DNA of 46,535 bases from Oceanobacillus limi (GTDB lineage Bacteria; Bacillota; Bacilli; Bacillales; Amphibacillaceae), in NCBI RefSeq assembly GCF_900111445.1, contig NZ_FOHE01000019.1:14012-60546 (forward strand), read 5' to 3'. This document shows positions 14,738 through 23,189 of the stretch, in pieces; position 1 is the first letter of the stretch; the number at the start of each line of letters is the position of its first letter. Under the pieces are notes generated by a model that saw only the letters and a program-made list of their open reading frames with translations, did not search any database and was not told where the DNA came from. A program made the position numbers and the translations under genes.

Positions 14738-14811
14738 GTAAAGGCTGGTTTTTTGTGAAATTGTGTTAATTTATTATGTTTTGACGAATTTAGTTTTATT
14801 TTTTATGTGTT

Positions 14812-14892
14812 GTCGTCGATTTTTGGCATGTCGTTCGAAATTCCGATGGTCTCTCGTTATGTGACCGATCTTTTCTGCTTGACGTCCGATAT
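14812..14892 (-). repeat. Possible degenerate phased array
   Basis: On the minus strand ATCGGACG, ATCGGTCA, ATCGGAAT and ATCGACGA recur at steps of about 21, 22 and 27 bp. Motif and spacing resemble the 41-bp arrays at the window ends, but the phase is imperfect. Confidence 0.3.
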
Positions 14893-14898
14893 TCTCTT

Positions 14899-14942
14899 CG
14901 GTTCTTTTGTTTCCTTTCAAGGGAAAGGAAGCAAAAGAACCG
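14899..14942. repeat. REP-like long hairpin
   Basis: Arms of 19 bp (14899-14917 and 14924-14942) pair with a single G-T exception around a CAAGGG loop. The next bases, GTCCCTCTG, complete a sequence resembling the AGGGACGGTTCTTTTG repeats that are dispersed in Firmicute genomes. It lies directly beyond the glyA terminator. Confidence 0.6.
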
Positions 14943-14961
14943 TCCCTCTGTTTGCCACCAA

Positions 14962-14991
14962 AAAGGATACCTCAGATCGGAGGTATCCTTT
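14962..14991 (-). terminator. Terminator of glyA
   Basis: A perfect 12-bp stem, AAAGGATACCTC (14962-14973) and GAGGTATCCTTT (14980-14991), begins 4 bp after the glyA stop and is followed on the minus strand by TTTTT. Confidence 0.92.
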
Positions 14992-14995
14992 GTTT

Positions 14996-16231
14996 TTACA
15001 CATATAATGGTGCGTTACTTGTTAGTGCAAGAACTCTTTCTGCAGCTTCAGCTAGTACGGTTTCATCTTCATGATTTTTTAGTGTTTTAGAAATAATGGC
15101 AGCAATTTCTTTCATCTCTGCTTCTTTAAATCCACGTGTTGTAACGGCAGCTGTTCCTATACGTACACCACTTGTAACAAACGGGCTTTCCGTATCGAAT
15201 GGAATGGTATTCTTATTGGTCGTAATTCCAATATCGTCTAGAACCTTTTCTGCAACTTTTCCAGTTAGCTCAAGCGGGGTTACATCTAGTAATAATAGAT
15301 GGTTATCCGTTCCACCAGATACTACACGGATACCTTCTTCTACAAGAGCTTCTCCAAGTGCTTTTGCATTGGTGATAATTTGCTGGCTATATACCTTGAA
15401 ATCTTCGGATAGTGCTTCTTTAAATGCAGTGGCTTTTGCTGCAATAATATGCATTAATGGTCCACCCTGCATACCCGGGAATACTGATTTATCAATTTTC
15501 TTCGCGTATTGCTCTTTACATAAAATCATTCCACCACGTGGTCCACGTAATGTCTTATGTGTCGTTGTTGTAACAAAATCCGCATATGGTACCGGGTTTG
15601 GATGTAGTCCAGCAGCTACAAGTCCAGCAATATGGGCCATGTCGACCATTAAATAAGCACCAACAGCATCAGCGATTTCACGAAACTTTTCAAAATCAAT
15701 GATACGTGAATAGGCACTTGCTCCTGCAACAATAAGCTTCGGTTGTACTTCTTTTGCTTTCTCCAAAACGACATCGTAGTCGAGCTGCTCGGTTTCTTTT
15801 TCTACCCCATAATCAACGAATTTATATAGTGTACCACTAAAATTCACTGGACTACCATGTGTTAAATGCCCACCATGATTTAAATTCATTCCAAGAACCG
15901 TATCTCCTGGTTCCAGTACGGTAAAGTAAACAGCCATGTTTGCTTGAGCCCCCGAATGCGGTTGCACATTTGCATGATCTGCGCCAAAAAGTTGTTTTGC
16001 GCGATCACGTGCTAAATTCTCGACAACATCTACATGCTCACAACCACCATAATACCTTTTATCAGGATAACCTTCCGCATATTTATTCGTTAAAACAGAT
16101 CCCATGGCTTGCATGACGGATTCAGATACAAAGTTTTCGGAGGCAATTAATTCAATCTTCTCCTGCTGGCGCTTTTTCTCTGCCTGTATTGCTTCGTATA
16201 ATTCTACGTCTGTTTGTTTTACTTGTTCCAT
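14996..16231 (-). CDS. glyA: Serine hydroxymethyltransferase
   Basis: PLP enzyme converting serine and tetrahydrofolate to glycine and methylene-THF, the main source of one-carbon units. The 411-aa protein has the usual length; the PLP lysine is K226 in [14 protein letters not shown], and the substrate/cofactor segments [19 protein letters not shown] and HSGAQAN are intact. AAGGGGG lies 8 nt before the ATG. Only 61 bp separate it from ywlG, so it may be read from the ywlE-ywlG transcript. Confidence 0.98.
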   Translation of the reverse strand: MEQVKQTDVELYEAIQAEKKRQQEKIELIASENFVSESVMQAMGSVLTNKYAEGYPDKRYYGGCEHVDVVENLARDRAKQLFGADHANVQPHSGAQANMAVYFTVLEPGDTVLGMNLNHGGHLTHGSPVNFSGTLYKFVDYGVEKETEQLDYDVVLEKAKEVQPKLIVAGASAYSRIIDFEKFREIADAVGAYLMVDMAHIAGLVAAGLHPNPVPYADFVTTTTHKTLRGPRGGMILCKEQYAKKIDKSVFPGMQGGPLMHIIAAKATAFKEALSEDFKVYSQQIITNAKALGEALVEEGIRVVSGGTDNHLLLLDVTPLELTGKVAEKVLDDIGITTNKNTIPFDTESPFVTSGVRIGTAAVTTRGFKEAEMKEIAAIISKTLKNHEDETVLAEAAERVLALTSNAPLYV

Positions 16232-16292
16232 CGTAAAAACCCCCTTGTTTTTTCACCCAAAAACGAGTACATCATTTCGAATTCATTTCTGC

Positions 16293-16868
16293 TTATGTAC
16301 ACGAATTATTTTCCTTTGTTTGGTCGTATACTGCACGTTCACCGCCTATTAATTTCGGTCTTGTTCTCGCAGCATTGACACGTGCATTACCAACAAAACG
16401 TTGGTTTAACCGTAACGGGACAGCTACATGTTTTAAATGCATCCCAATCAGCGTTTCCCCAATATCAATCCCCGCATCAGCCTGCACATGCTCTACGACA
16501 ACCGGTTCGTTCAAATGTTTATACGCATAGGATGCCATCGACCCTCCAGCTGAAGGAACAGGAACTACTGTTACTTCAGTTAATGGAAATTGTTCCATCA
16601 CGGCTCGTTCCATTACTAATGCTCGGTTTAGATGCTCACAGCATTGGAAAACGAGATGGGCTCCCGTTTTCTTCGCAAGTTGTTGCAATGCTGTGAATAT
16701 ATGCGCTGCTACTTCTTCACTCCCAGAAGTTCCAATGTTTTGGCCAGCTACCTCACTTGTGGAACACCCAACTACAACTAGGTCTCCCTGACGAAGAAAG
16801 GCTGACTGAAGCCATTCAGAAACAATCTCATTCATGTTCTGCTGTATTTGTCTAGATGCATCCTCCAT
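16293..16868 (-). CDS. ywlG: YwlG-family protein of unknown function
   Basis: A 191-aa protein of the conserved DUF436/YwlG family found next to rpiB and glyA in bacilli. Conserved-looking segments are VVGCSTSEVAGQNIGTSGS near residue 33, HLVFQCCEHLNRALV with two adjacent cysteines near residue 76, and VQADAGIDIGETLIGMHLKHVAVP. No signal peptide or membrane segment is present. No catalytic activity can be assigned; the cysteine/histidine-rich central segment could be a metal or catalytic site. Its position after rpiB matches ywlG in B. subtilis. Confidence 0.85.
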   Translation of the reverse strand: MEDASRQIQQNMNEIVSEWLQSAFLRQGDLVVVGCSTSEVAGQNIGTSGSEEVAAHIFTALQQLAKKTGAHLVFQCCEHLNRALVMERAVMEQFPLTEVTVVPVPSAGGSMASYAYKHLNEPVVVEHVQADAGIDIGETLIGMHLKHVAVPLRLNQRFVGNARVNAARTRPKLIGGERAVYDQTKENNSCT

Positions 16869-16894
16869 TTTATCACCTTCTCGAATGACAGGAT

Positions 16895-17338
16895 TTATTG
16901 CTCATCTTCGTATGACGCTATTTTACCAATACGATTGGCATGACGCCCACCATCAAATTCTGTTTCTAACCATACTTCCGCAATTTCTCTTGCAAGACCT
17001 GGTCCAATGACACGCTCACCCATTGCGATCATATTGGAGTCGTTGTGCTGTCGTGTTAATTTTGCACTGTATACGTCATGAGTTAATGCACAACGTATTC
17101 CTTTAACCTTATTTGCTGCAATGGACATACCAATTCCAGTACCACAGATTAATATACCACGGTCAAACTCACCATTTGCAACACGTTTAGCTGCTGGTAA
17201 AGCGTAGTCTGGATAATCTACTGAGGTCTCACAGCTACATCCTATATCTTCAAATTCAATTCCTTTTTCTTCAAGTAGACTCTTTACTTCATTGCGGATT
17301 GTCATTCCCGCATGGTCTCCAGAAATGATAACTTTCAT
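16895..17338 (-). CDS. rpiB: Ribose 5-phosphate isomerase B-type protein
   Basis: Sugar-phosphate isomerase of the RpiB/LacAB family, interconverting ribose 5-phosphate and ribulose 5-phosphate (pentose phosphate pathway). The 147-aa protein has SGDHAGMTIRNEV at the N-terminus, a Cys-rich GCSCETSVDYPDYALPAA segment, and ILICGTGIGMSIAANK with the catalytic Cys near residue 68. HDVYSAKLTRQHNDSNM is also typical. GGAG precedes the ATG. It corresponds to ywlF in B. subtilis and lies 26 bp before ywlG. Confidence 0.92.
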   Translation of the reverse strand: MKVIISGDHAGMTIRNEVKSLLEEKGIEFEDIGCSCETSVDYPDYALPAAKRVANGEFDRGILICGTGIGMSIAANKVKGIRCALTHDVYSAKLTRQHNDSNMIAMGERVIGPGLAREIAEVWLETEFDGGRHANRIGKIASYEDEQ

Positions 17339-17371
17339 GTCTTCTCGCTCCTTTTTCTAGCTGTAATGTAA

Positions 17372-18667
17372 TTATTTCACTTTAAATTTATGGATTTGCT
17401 TATTTAAACTAGTTGCCTGCGCTTCTAATGAATGAGCTAATTTTTCTACATGATCAATGGTTGCTGCTTGTTCCTGGATGGATGCATTCACTTCCTCAGC
17501 GCCAGCAGAGGTTTCTTCAGCAATTGCTGCTACCTCCTGTGATTGGGAGGCCGTCGCTTGAATCGATTGCAATTGTTTGTCTACCAGACCTGAGATGGTA
17601 TCTATTTCCTTCGCTACTTCTTGAACGGAGCCTGACATTTGCTCAAATGCCTGATTTGTTTGAGCCCCATTTTCCGCTTCTTTTTTCGCATAGACAACAT
17701 TTTCATTTATTTTGGTTACTACCTGATTAATATCATCCTGGATTGCTGTAATTAACTCGGATATTCCTTGTACAGCTTGTGCACTTTGATCTGCTAGTTT
17801 TCGTACTTCTTCTGCTACAACTGCAAATCCTCTCCCATGTTCACCAGCCCTAGCTGCTTCAATGGATGCATTTAATGCAAGTAGGTTGGTTTGCTCGGCA
17901 ATTTCCCCAACCATGGTAATGATGGTTTCAACTTGTGTAGCATTTTCTTTTAGGTGATCTACATCCTTAAGAGATACCTCTTGATCATTTGCTAGCTTTT
18001 GAATACCAACGACTAGCTGATTGACCACGTTTTTACTATTATTTAGCGTTTCTAACATCGTATTCGACTTTTCTTTTGATTGTCCCGCTTTTTCCTGTAC
18101 TTCCATTGCAAGCCCAGATGCTTCCTCAACAGCTTCTACTGTACTCTGGATCGATTCCGATGAGCTTTCTGCACCTTTGGAGATATCTTGAATCGATGCA
18201 CCGATTAGATCCGAATGCTTTGCTACTTGATCCGAGGCATCTCGCATTTGGACAACCGTTTGGTTCGTATTTTCAAAATGCACATCAATATTATGTACCA
18301 TGTCCTTTAAGTTTTTTAACATGGTATCAAATGACATACTAAGGGCTCGTATTTCATCATCTGACTTCCCAATCTCTACTTCTTGATCTAAGTCTCCACT
18401 GGCTGCTTGAGATGCGGCACGCTCTAGCTTCTCTAACCGTTTTGTAATAATGCCTGCTGCGAAATACGCCAAGATACCAGACCAAAGAATACCTAATAAT
18501 AATGTAATAATCGTGTAGAATTCAAAGGACACTTGTAAAAATTCAGTTATGTAGTCATATAATACATACATAAATAAAGCACTGGTTGAATACGTAATGA
18601 TCGCTAATATGGTAGTAAAAAGCATCAATTTCATACGTAAGCCAAAACGGTACCTCTTCTTCTCCAT
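17372..18667 (-). CDS. Methyl-accepting chemotaxis protein without extracellular sensor domain
   Basis: A 431-aa chemoreceptor-type protein. Two membrane helices (about 13-35 and 52-76) are joined by only about 16 residues, so there is no outside ligand-binding domain. A HAMP domain (about 77-130) and a full methyl-accepting signalling domain follow; the tip is recognised by [23 protein letters not shown] next to [14 protein letters not shown]. The ATG at 18667 has GGGGG 8 nt upstream. It is inserted between ywlE and rpiB, where B. subtilis has no chemoreceptor, and the 23- and 33-bp gaps imply co-transcription. It may sense membrane or cytosolic state; the ligand is unknown. Confidence 0.9.
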   Translation of the reverse strand: MEKKRYRFGLRMKLMLFTTILAIITYSTSALFMYVLYDYITEFLQVSFEFYTIITLLLGILWSGILAYFAAGIITKRLEKLERAASQAASGDLDQEVEIGKSDDEIRALSMSFDTMLKNLKDMVHNIDVHFENTNQTVVQMRDASDQVAKHSDLIGASIQDISKGAESSSESIQSTVEAVEEASGLAMEVQEKAGQSKEKSNTMLETLNNSKNVVNQLVVGIQKLANDQEVSLKDVDHLKENATQVETIITMVGEIAEQTNLLALNASIEAARAGEHGRGFAVVAEEVRKLADQSAQAVQGISELITAIQDDINQVVTKINENVVYAKKEAENGAQTNQAFEQMSGSVQEVAKEIDTISGLVDKQLQSIQATASQSQEVAAIAEETSAGAEEVNASIQEQAATIDHVEKLAHSLEAQATSLNKQIHKFKVK

Positions 18668-18690
18668 TCTGTTTTCCCCCACAAGTCTAT

Positions 18691-19290
18691 TTATATTTTT
18701 TTAACTAATAAATCAATGAATTTGTCTAACTCATCCAACGTATGCTGGTACGTTTGCAAGCTTCCACCAAATGGATCCGATATATCATAGTTAATTAGGT
18801 TTTTTTCTAGCTGTTGAATTTGTTCCATATCTTCTTTCAAATATTCCTGAAGTTTCTGATCTAAAACAATATTATCCAACTTATGCTGGTTTTCTTGAAT
18901 AAATAAAGACCGTTTTTCTTCATAAGCTGCATATCGTTTTTTTAGCTCATCCCATATTTCTCGATCACTATCGGAGACATATTCCTTTAACGTATAATAC
19001 TTATCCTGATATTGGGGAAAATGCATAATTAACGATTGCTTATGCTGTGTTGTCATGGTTAGGACAACGTCTGCCCAATTCAATAACTTCTCTTTAACCG
19101 CCTGGGAACGATGGTTTATTTCAATGTTTTTTTGTTTTAGCGCTTCTATCGCATGTTGATTCGCTCGTTGATTTTCACCTGCGAAAATTCCAGCTGATTT
19201 TACCTCTGCATACGGATGTTTATGTTTTAATAGTGCCTCAGCCATTGGACTACGGCATGTATTCCCCGTACAGATAAATAATATTTTCAT
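18691..19290 (-). CDS. ywlE: Low-molecular-weight phosphatase, YwlE-type (protein-arginine phosphatase)
   Basis: Cytosolic LMW-PTP-fold phosphatase. The P-loop is CTGNTCRS at residues 7-14 with nucleophile C7, and the general acid lies in DPFGG near residue 172. T11 is the residue that in B. subtilis YwlE selects phosphoarginine, so removal of McsB-type arginine phosphorylation is the likely role. The protein is 199 aa against about 150 in B. subtilis: an extra charged, probably helical segment (about residues 115-165) sits between KEYVSDSD and [19 protein letters not shown] precedes the ATG. It is the first gene of the ywlE-mcp-rpiB-ywlG-glyA run. Confidence 0.9.
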   Translation of the reverse strand: MKILFICTGNTCRSPMAEALLKHKHPYAEVKSAGIFAGENQRANQHAIEALKQKNIEINHRSQAVKEKLLNWADVVLTMTTQHKQSLIMHFPQYQDKYYTLKEYVSDSDREIWDELKKRYAAYEEKRSLFIQENQHKLDNIVLDQKLQEYLKEDMEQIQQLEKNLINYDISDPFGGSLQTYQHTLDELDKFIDLLVKKI

Positions 19291-19329
19291 TCTGTTACCT
19301 CCGAAAAGAAAGTAATTCCTACTATATAA

Positions 19330-19358
19330 AATATAACACAGAAGGGAAGCGTTGTCAG
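19330..19358 (-). promoter_or_regulatory. Predicted sigma-A promoter of the ywlE operon
   Basis: Minus-strand CTGACA (19353-19358), 17-bp spacer, TATATT (19330-19335), 40 bp upstream of the ywlE ATG. Confidence 0.6.
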
Positions 19359-19386
19359 AGATTATCCGACAAGATTTTTATTGTAG

Positions 19387-19635
19387 TGCCTTGGAGATGA
19401 TGAAGAAAAATGGAAAATATGCGTTGTTCTCATATGCCATATAAGGCACTTTCAAGACAACCTGTTTTGTGGTAAGAATTTTAAATATTCAGGCAATCGC
19501 ACGTTTTGGAAGAGGAGTTCGTATTTAGAGTCTGTACTCAACGAAGAAACAATTGCTCCGTACTATTTTATAAATGGAACGAGATCTAATTACAGTTTGA
19601 AGTTGAAGGAAACTACCTTCACTATAAGGACGTGA
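19387..19635 (+). pseudogene. Possible gene remnant (open frame without start)
   Basis: On the plus strand one frame stays open for about 82 codons to a TGA at 19633-19635, with a protein-like composition (for example KYSGNRTFWKRSSYLESV and ETIAPYYFINGTRS) but no ATG and no ribosome site. The rest of the 19291-19700 gap shows nothing else besides the ywlE promoter. I do not recognise the family, and chance cannot be excluded. Confidence 0.2.
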
Positions 19636-19701
19636 TCAAACCCGAAGAAAGCGAGTTTTAACTTATATGTTTCGGGCATTATGCATCTAAAGCACCATTA
19701 A

Positions 19702-19728
19702 AAAAGACAGATAATACATCTGCCTTTT
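19702..19728 (-). terminator. Terminator of mntP
   Basis: Stem AAAAGaCAGAT / ATCTGcCTTTT (one mismatch) with a 5-nt loop, T-rich on the minus-strand 3' side, 4 bp after the mntP stop codon. Confidence 0.85.
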
Positions 19729-19731
19729 ACG

Positions 19732-20286
19732 TCAACCAAATATTATAAAAAGTCCAAATGCACAAAGGATACTGCCTCCTAATATCTCACTATAGACTCC
19801 TAATAACCTATGGACCTTCCGACCAAGGATCATTCCCATCCAAGTAAGTACCATGCTGGCAGCTCCAAATAATAACAAGACGAGAGCAGTTTTCGCTCCT
19901 GACAACCCTAAACTTAATCCAACTGAAAAACTATCAATGCTTACACCGAGTGCAAAAATAAATAATCCAATTCCTGTTGTTTGTATGACTTGTCTTGACT
20001 CATGATTAAATGCCGAAAGTAACATTTGCGTACCGATCCCAACTAATAGGAGCCCTCCTACTAATGAGGTCAAATCGCCAATTTTTCCGGAAATAGCTTG
20101 GCCAAGTACAATACCGAAAAAGGGCATCATCACATGAAATAATCCAATGATAATCCCAATAAACGCAATCCGCTTGAGCCGGATATGTTGCATACCCATG
20201 CCTAAACTTACTGAAAAGGCATCCATTCCTAATGCAATTGCCATGAATAGTAGGGATACGATTTCTCCCAAAGCGTGTGTGGTCAT
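19732..20286 (-). CDS. mntP: MntP-type manganese efflux protein
   Basis: Inner-membrane Mn2+ exporter of the MntP (YebN) family. The 184-aa protein has six predicted helices arranged as two related halves, each with an acidic motif: AIALGMDAFSVSLGMG near residue 17 and FALGVSIDSFSVGLSLG near residue 111. These paired Asp residues are characteristic. GGAGG precedes the ATG. It corresponds to ywlD of B. subtilis, between ywlC and ywlE. No Mn2+ riboswitch fits in the 57-bp gap to sua5, so it is probably co-transcribed with that gene. Confidence 0.92.
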   Translation of the reverse strand: MTTHALGEIVSLLFMAIALGMDAFSVSLGMGMQHIRLKRIAFIGIIIGLFHVMMPFFGIVLGQAISGKIGDLTSLVGGLLLVGIGTQMLLSAFNHESRQVIQTTGIGLFIFALGVSIDSFSVGLSLGLSGAKTALVLLLFGAASMVLTWMGMILGRKVHRLLGVYSEILGGSILCAFGLFIIFG

Positions 20287-20343
20287 TCACCATCCTCCTC
20301 GGACATGCTTTTAAACTATATGCATGTCCAACGGAGAATATGA

Positions 20344-21372
20344 TTAGGCTTCAATATATTGTGTAGCTGCTTTTCGCAAACGATTCATTACTGCCTGACC
20401 AATGTCTTGTTCCGGAAAAGCCTCACATATAATTAAATCCACATCACTCTGCTTAAATTTTCTTAATCCATCGTACAAGTTTGTTGCTATTTCTTGAATT
20501 GTACTACCAAGATTCATCGTTGGTTTGACCTCTAGTATGTTAGCTGTTTCGGTACTAGCTAGCACACCAACACGTTTTCCACGTTTACGTTCTTTTTCAA
20601 CAATTTCACGCAACTTATCCACAGTTCCTGAAACAACCCACAACGGAACCTCTGGCGAATAATGTGTATATTTCATTCCAGGTGCTTTTGGTTTTTCTTG
20701 TTCATTGGCTAAAGCTGGGTCAACCATTACATGTCCGACAACCAGTTCCAATTGTTCTTTTGTAATCCCACCCGGTCGTAAAATAATTGGTATCGATTGC
20801 GAGCAATCGATTACTGTTGATTCAAGCCCTACACCAGTTGGACCACCGTCCACAATGCCGGAAATTTTACCTTGAAGATCTTCCCAAACATGATCAGCTG
20901 TTGTTGGACTTGGTTTTCCCGACAAGTTTGCACTAGGGGCAGCGATGGGAATGGTACATGTTTTTAACAATTCCTGTGCAACCGGGTGATCTGGTATTCG
21001 CACTCCGACTGTGGACAAACCAGCTGTTACGTTGTCTGCACAAGCCCCATTGCTTGGAAGGACGAACGTTATCGGTCCTGGAGAGAAGGTATCTATTAAT
21101 TTATCCACATAGCTTGGTATATCTTGAACGAGCTTTTGCAATTGTTCTTTCGTTGCAACATGTGCAATTAATGGATTATCCTGTGGACGACCTTTTGCTT
21201 GAAAAATCTTAGCCACCGCATCCTCACTAGTCGCATCAGCGCCTAGCCCGTAAACCGTTTCAGTAGGAAAAGCCACTGTTTGACCCGCTTTTAGCATCCT
21301 TGCAGCTTCTTCTATTCTTAATTTTGAATGATCATTATTGTTTGTTACATCCCAACGTTTTGTTTCAATCAT
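20344..21372 (-). CDS. tsaC: Threonylcarbamoyl-AMP synthase (Sua5/YwlC)
   Basis: Makes threonylcarbamoyl-AMP from threonine, bicarbonate and ATP, the first step of the tRNA t6A modification at position 37. The 342-aa protein is the long Sua5 form: a YrdC-like domain (about 15-205) with FPTETVYGLGADA, KGRPQDNPLIAH and PSANLSGKPSPT, a linker, then the C-terminal Sua5 domain. The ATG at 21372 has AGAGGG upstream; an ATG at 21471 would add an unrelated hydrophobic leader overlapping the DnaA-box region. It corresponds to ywlC, with mntP 57 bp downstream. A cluster of DnaA-box-like sites lies just upstream. Confidence 0.94.
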   Translation of the reverse strand: MIETKRWDVTNNNDHSKLRIEEAARMLKAGQTVAFPTETVYGLGADATSEDAVAKIFQAKGRPQDNPLIAHVATKEQLQKLVQDIPSYVDKLIDTFSPGPITFVLPSNGACADNVTAGLSTVGVRIPDHPVAQELLKTCTIPIAAPSANLSGKPSPTTADHVWEDLQGKISGIVDGGPTGVGLESTVIDCSQSIPIILRPGGITKEQLELVVGHVMVDPALANEQEKPKAPGMKYTHYSPEVPLWVVSGTVDKLREIVEKERKRGKRVGVLASTETANILEVKPTMNLGSTIQEIATNLYDGLRKFKQSDVDLIICEAFPEQDIGQAVMNRLRKAATQYIEA

Positions 21373-21434
21373 GTCGTTTCCCTCTTTTCTACCCCTACAT
21401 TTTAAGCGATACACAGTCGTTTCGCAAAAAATCA

Positions 21435-21601
21435 ATATCCACAAAAAAATGAACCCGTAGAACTTATCCACGGATTTCTGTTAATAACCTGTTAATGAAA
21501 TGGTTTCCAATTATCATTTTTCATTATATACACATGAAATTCACATGAACACACCGTTTTTACACAAGTTATACACATGCTATTGTGGATACTGTGTATA
21601 A
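21435..21601. promoter_or_regulatory. DnaA-box cluster upstream of sua5/ywlC
   Basis: Six sites match the DnaA box TTATMCACA in at least 8 of 9 positions: ATATCCACA 21435-21443, TTATCCACG 21464-21472, ATATACACA 21526-21534 and TTATACACA 21569-21577 on the plus strand; GTATCCACA 21584-21592 and TTATACACA 21593-21601 on the minus strand, the last two abutting. As I recall, B. subtilis has a DnaA-binding cluster at ywlC, so position supports function. Confidence 0.7.
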
Positions 21602-21806
21602 AGTAAATCTTCAATCAATGTGGTCTTCTTTATCCCACTGGCGTTAAATGAACAAGTCGGATAATTACTTGCAGTTGAGCCTCACTTAACCCCATGATTT
21701 TACCTCTTAGGTTGTGAAGTAGAGCCTTCCAACGCACAGGATGCGCTAGTGCCGACAATGCGAGAGGACGTCGCGTTTATGTCGGCCTGCCAGTCATATG
21801 CCAGGA
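21602..21806. repeat. Dispersed structured repeat, copy A
   Basis: Begins AGTAAATCTTCAATCAAT and shares with copy B (37475-37629) CTTAACC, CTTAGGTTGT, GCTAGTGCC, ACAATGCG/ACATGCG, TATGTC and CTGCCA in the same order. Inverted repeats GCCGACA/TGTCGGC, ATGCG/CGCGT and CCTG/CAGG suggest a folded RNA or DNA. It has about 45 bp more than copy B near its head. No ORF was found. Confidence 0.6.
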
Positions 21807-21850
21807 TAAAAACGAAACTTACTATTCTATGATTAATACAACTAACCCTA

Positions 21851-22255
21851 TTACGATACGTCATAAGCCCACCAGTTACCTCTTGCTCTTGGTGGGTTAT
21901 CCACCAACAAAGCTCTTTCTTGTGGATGAAACTGTAGTGCATCTAAAAGGATATCCACAACTGGTTGGTGACTATGCACATATAACTTTTTTGCATGGAG
22001 TCCTTTCGCCATTGCGATGATTGTTTCCAATAAAACTGGTAAATTAGCAGCCTCTTCTTGGGATACATAAAGCTGCTTTAACCAGAAAACTCCTTCATTT
22101 ACCGGCTCTAAAACAAAACAGCCTTTTATGGATTCACTGATTTCTACCACATACCCGTATTCTAGTAAACTATCTTTCCGAACGTTATCCGGTGTTGTTT
22201 GTAAAAATTCCTCTAACTGAATGATTGGCGTATCCTTTGCAGATATAATATTCAT
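21851..22255 (-). CDS. GNAT-like protein, YwlB position
   Basis: A 134-aa protein resembling the core of Gcn5-related N-acetyltransferases: GCFVLEPVNEGVFWLKQLYVS gives the beta4-beta5 hairpin, AKGLHAKKLYVHSHQPVVDILLDALQF the later helix-strand part. The usual acetyl-CoA loop (Q/RxxGxG/A) is not obvious between them, so activity is doubtful. It lies between sua5 and spoIIR, where B. subtilis has the acetyltransferase-like gene ywlB, and may be its counterpart. A ribosome site (AGAGGTG) precedes the ATG. The substrate is unknown. Confidence 0.6.
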   Translation of the reverse strand: MNIISAKDTPIIQLEEFLQTTPDNVRKDSLLEYGYVVEISESIKGCFVLEPVNEGVFWLKQLYVSQEEAANLPVLLETIIAMAKGLHAKKLYVHSHQPVVDILLDALQFHPQERALLVDNPPRARGNWWAYDVS

Positions 22256-22332
22256 CGAATCACCTCTACCTTTTTTAATAGAAACTTAGATTTTCTGTCT
22301 GTTTCTATCACTTTATGCAAGAGCAGGTGAAT

Positions 22333-22944
22333 CTATGACCATCCAAACCAATCAAATAGAAAAAATTTAACTTCCACTTCTTCTTCCTCTTCTTGATTTT
22401 CTTCCGGTTCTTCTATTTCTTCGTCACTAGCCTCAGCAACACTCGCACCATCACCGAAATCTAAAAAACATAACGGTGGAAACAATACACACCACCAGTT
22501 CGCACCTTTCCCTTCTCCTAATGTAATTAACACTGCCTCATATTCTCCTGCTGGGTATAAGTACTCCCCGTACAATTTCGTTGGAAAAGAAACATTGGAA
22601 CCATATTCTACATCAAAGTCACGTTCTTCTCCTTCGTTTGCTAATGTTTCCTTCACGATATCTTTGATTTCTGGTATGTTATTTTCGATCAGCTGTCTAG
22701 CTTCATCGATATCTGTTAGATCTGCTACCCATTCATTAATTTCTTCATTTACATTATCTCTAACGATACGTTTAATTTGTTGATCGTCATCCTGATCACT
22801 ATTTGCTAAAATCCGTAACCGTATTGCTTCATCTGGGATTACTTGATAATCGAGTTGCTCCTCTGTTTGATTTCCTTGTCCTTTAGCTGGCATCGATAAA
22901 AATATAATAAAAAATATAAATACGAAAAATACTAGTTTCTTCAT
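22333..22944 (-). CDS. spoIIR: Stage II sporulation protein R
   Basis: Secreted forespore signal that activates SpoIIGA and so processing of pro-sigma-E in the mother cell. About 203 aa: an N-terminal signal or anchor (KKLVFFVFIFFIIFLSMPAKG), the conserved PDEAIRLRILANSDQDDDQQIKRIVRD block, and KLYGEYLYPAGEYEAVLITLGEGKGANWWCVLFPPLCF. The C-terminus is very acidic (about 20 Glu/Asp in 30 residues) and then hydrophobic. Start choice is uncertain among three successive ATGs at 22950, 22947 and 22944; the GGGG ribosome site fits the last. In B. subtilis spoIIR is read by sigma-F; no clear sigma-F site was found. prmC follows the same order as in B. subtilis. Confidence 0.92.
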   Translation of the reverse strand: MKKLVFFVFIFFIIFLSMPAKGQGNQTEEQLDYQVIPDEAIRLRILANSDQDDDQQIKRIVRDNVNEEINEWVADLTDIDEARQLIENNIPEIKDIVKETLANEGEERDFDVEYGSNVSFPTKLYGEYLYPAGEYEAVLITLGEGKGANWWCVLFPPLCFLDFGDGASVAEASDEEIEEPEENQEEEEEVEVKFFLFDWFGWS

Positions 22945-23031
22945 CATCATTGCCCCGCTTTCATTTGGTTTACTCATAGTATGTACAGGGTTGATAGATT
23001 TTAAACTAGTAATCTATTATTTTTTTTTAAA

Positions 23032-23055
23032 AGTAAATCATCAATCAATAGGGGG
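23032..23055. repeat. Head fragment of the dispersed structured repeat, copy C
   Basis: AGTAAATCATCAATCAATAGG matches the first 20-odd bases of copies A and B, but the rest of the gap does not align. Probably a decayed copy between spoIIR and prmC. Confidence 0.4.
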
Positions 23056-23189
23056 AATTTTTGCGGGTAAAATACATGGTAGCTCACTCATCTTAAGATT
23101 GTTAAGGAAGCATATGGTTAGCTTGTTTCTTGATTGGGTAAATGCGGGGCATCATAGCACGTTTTGTATTGGTGAAAAGTGACGACAGT

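Noticed and set aside
21373-21471. N-terminal extension of sua5
   Set aside because: It has no family similarity and overlaps a DnaA-box-like site; the ATG at 21372 has a proper ribosome site.
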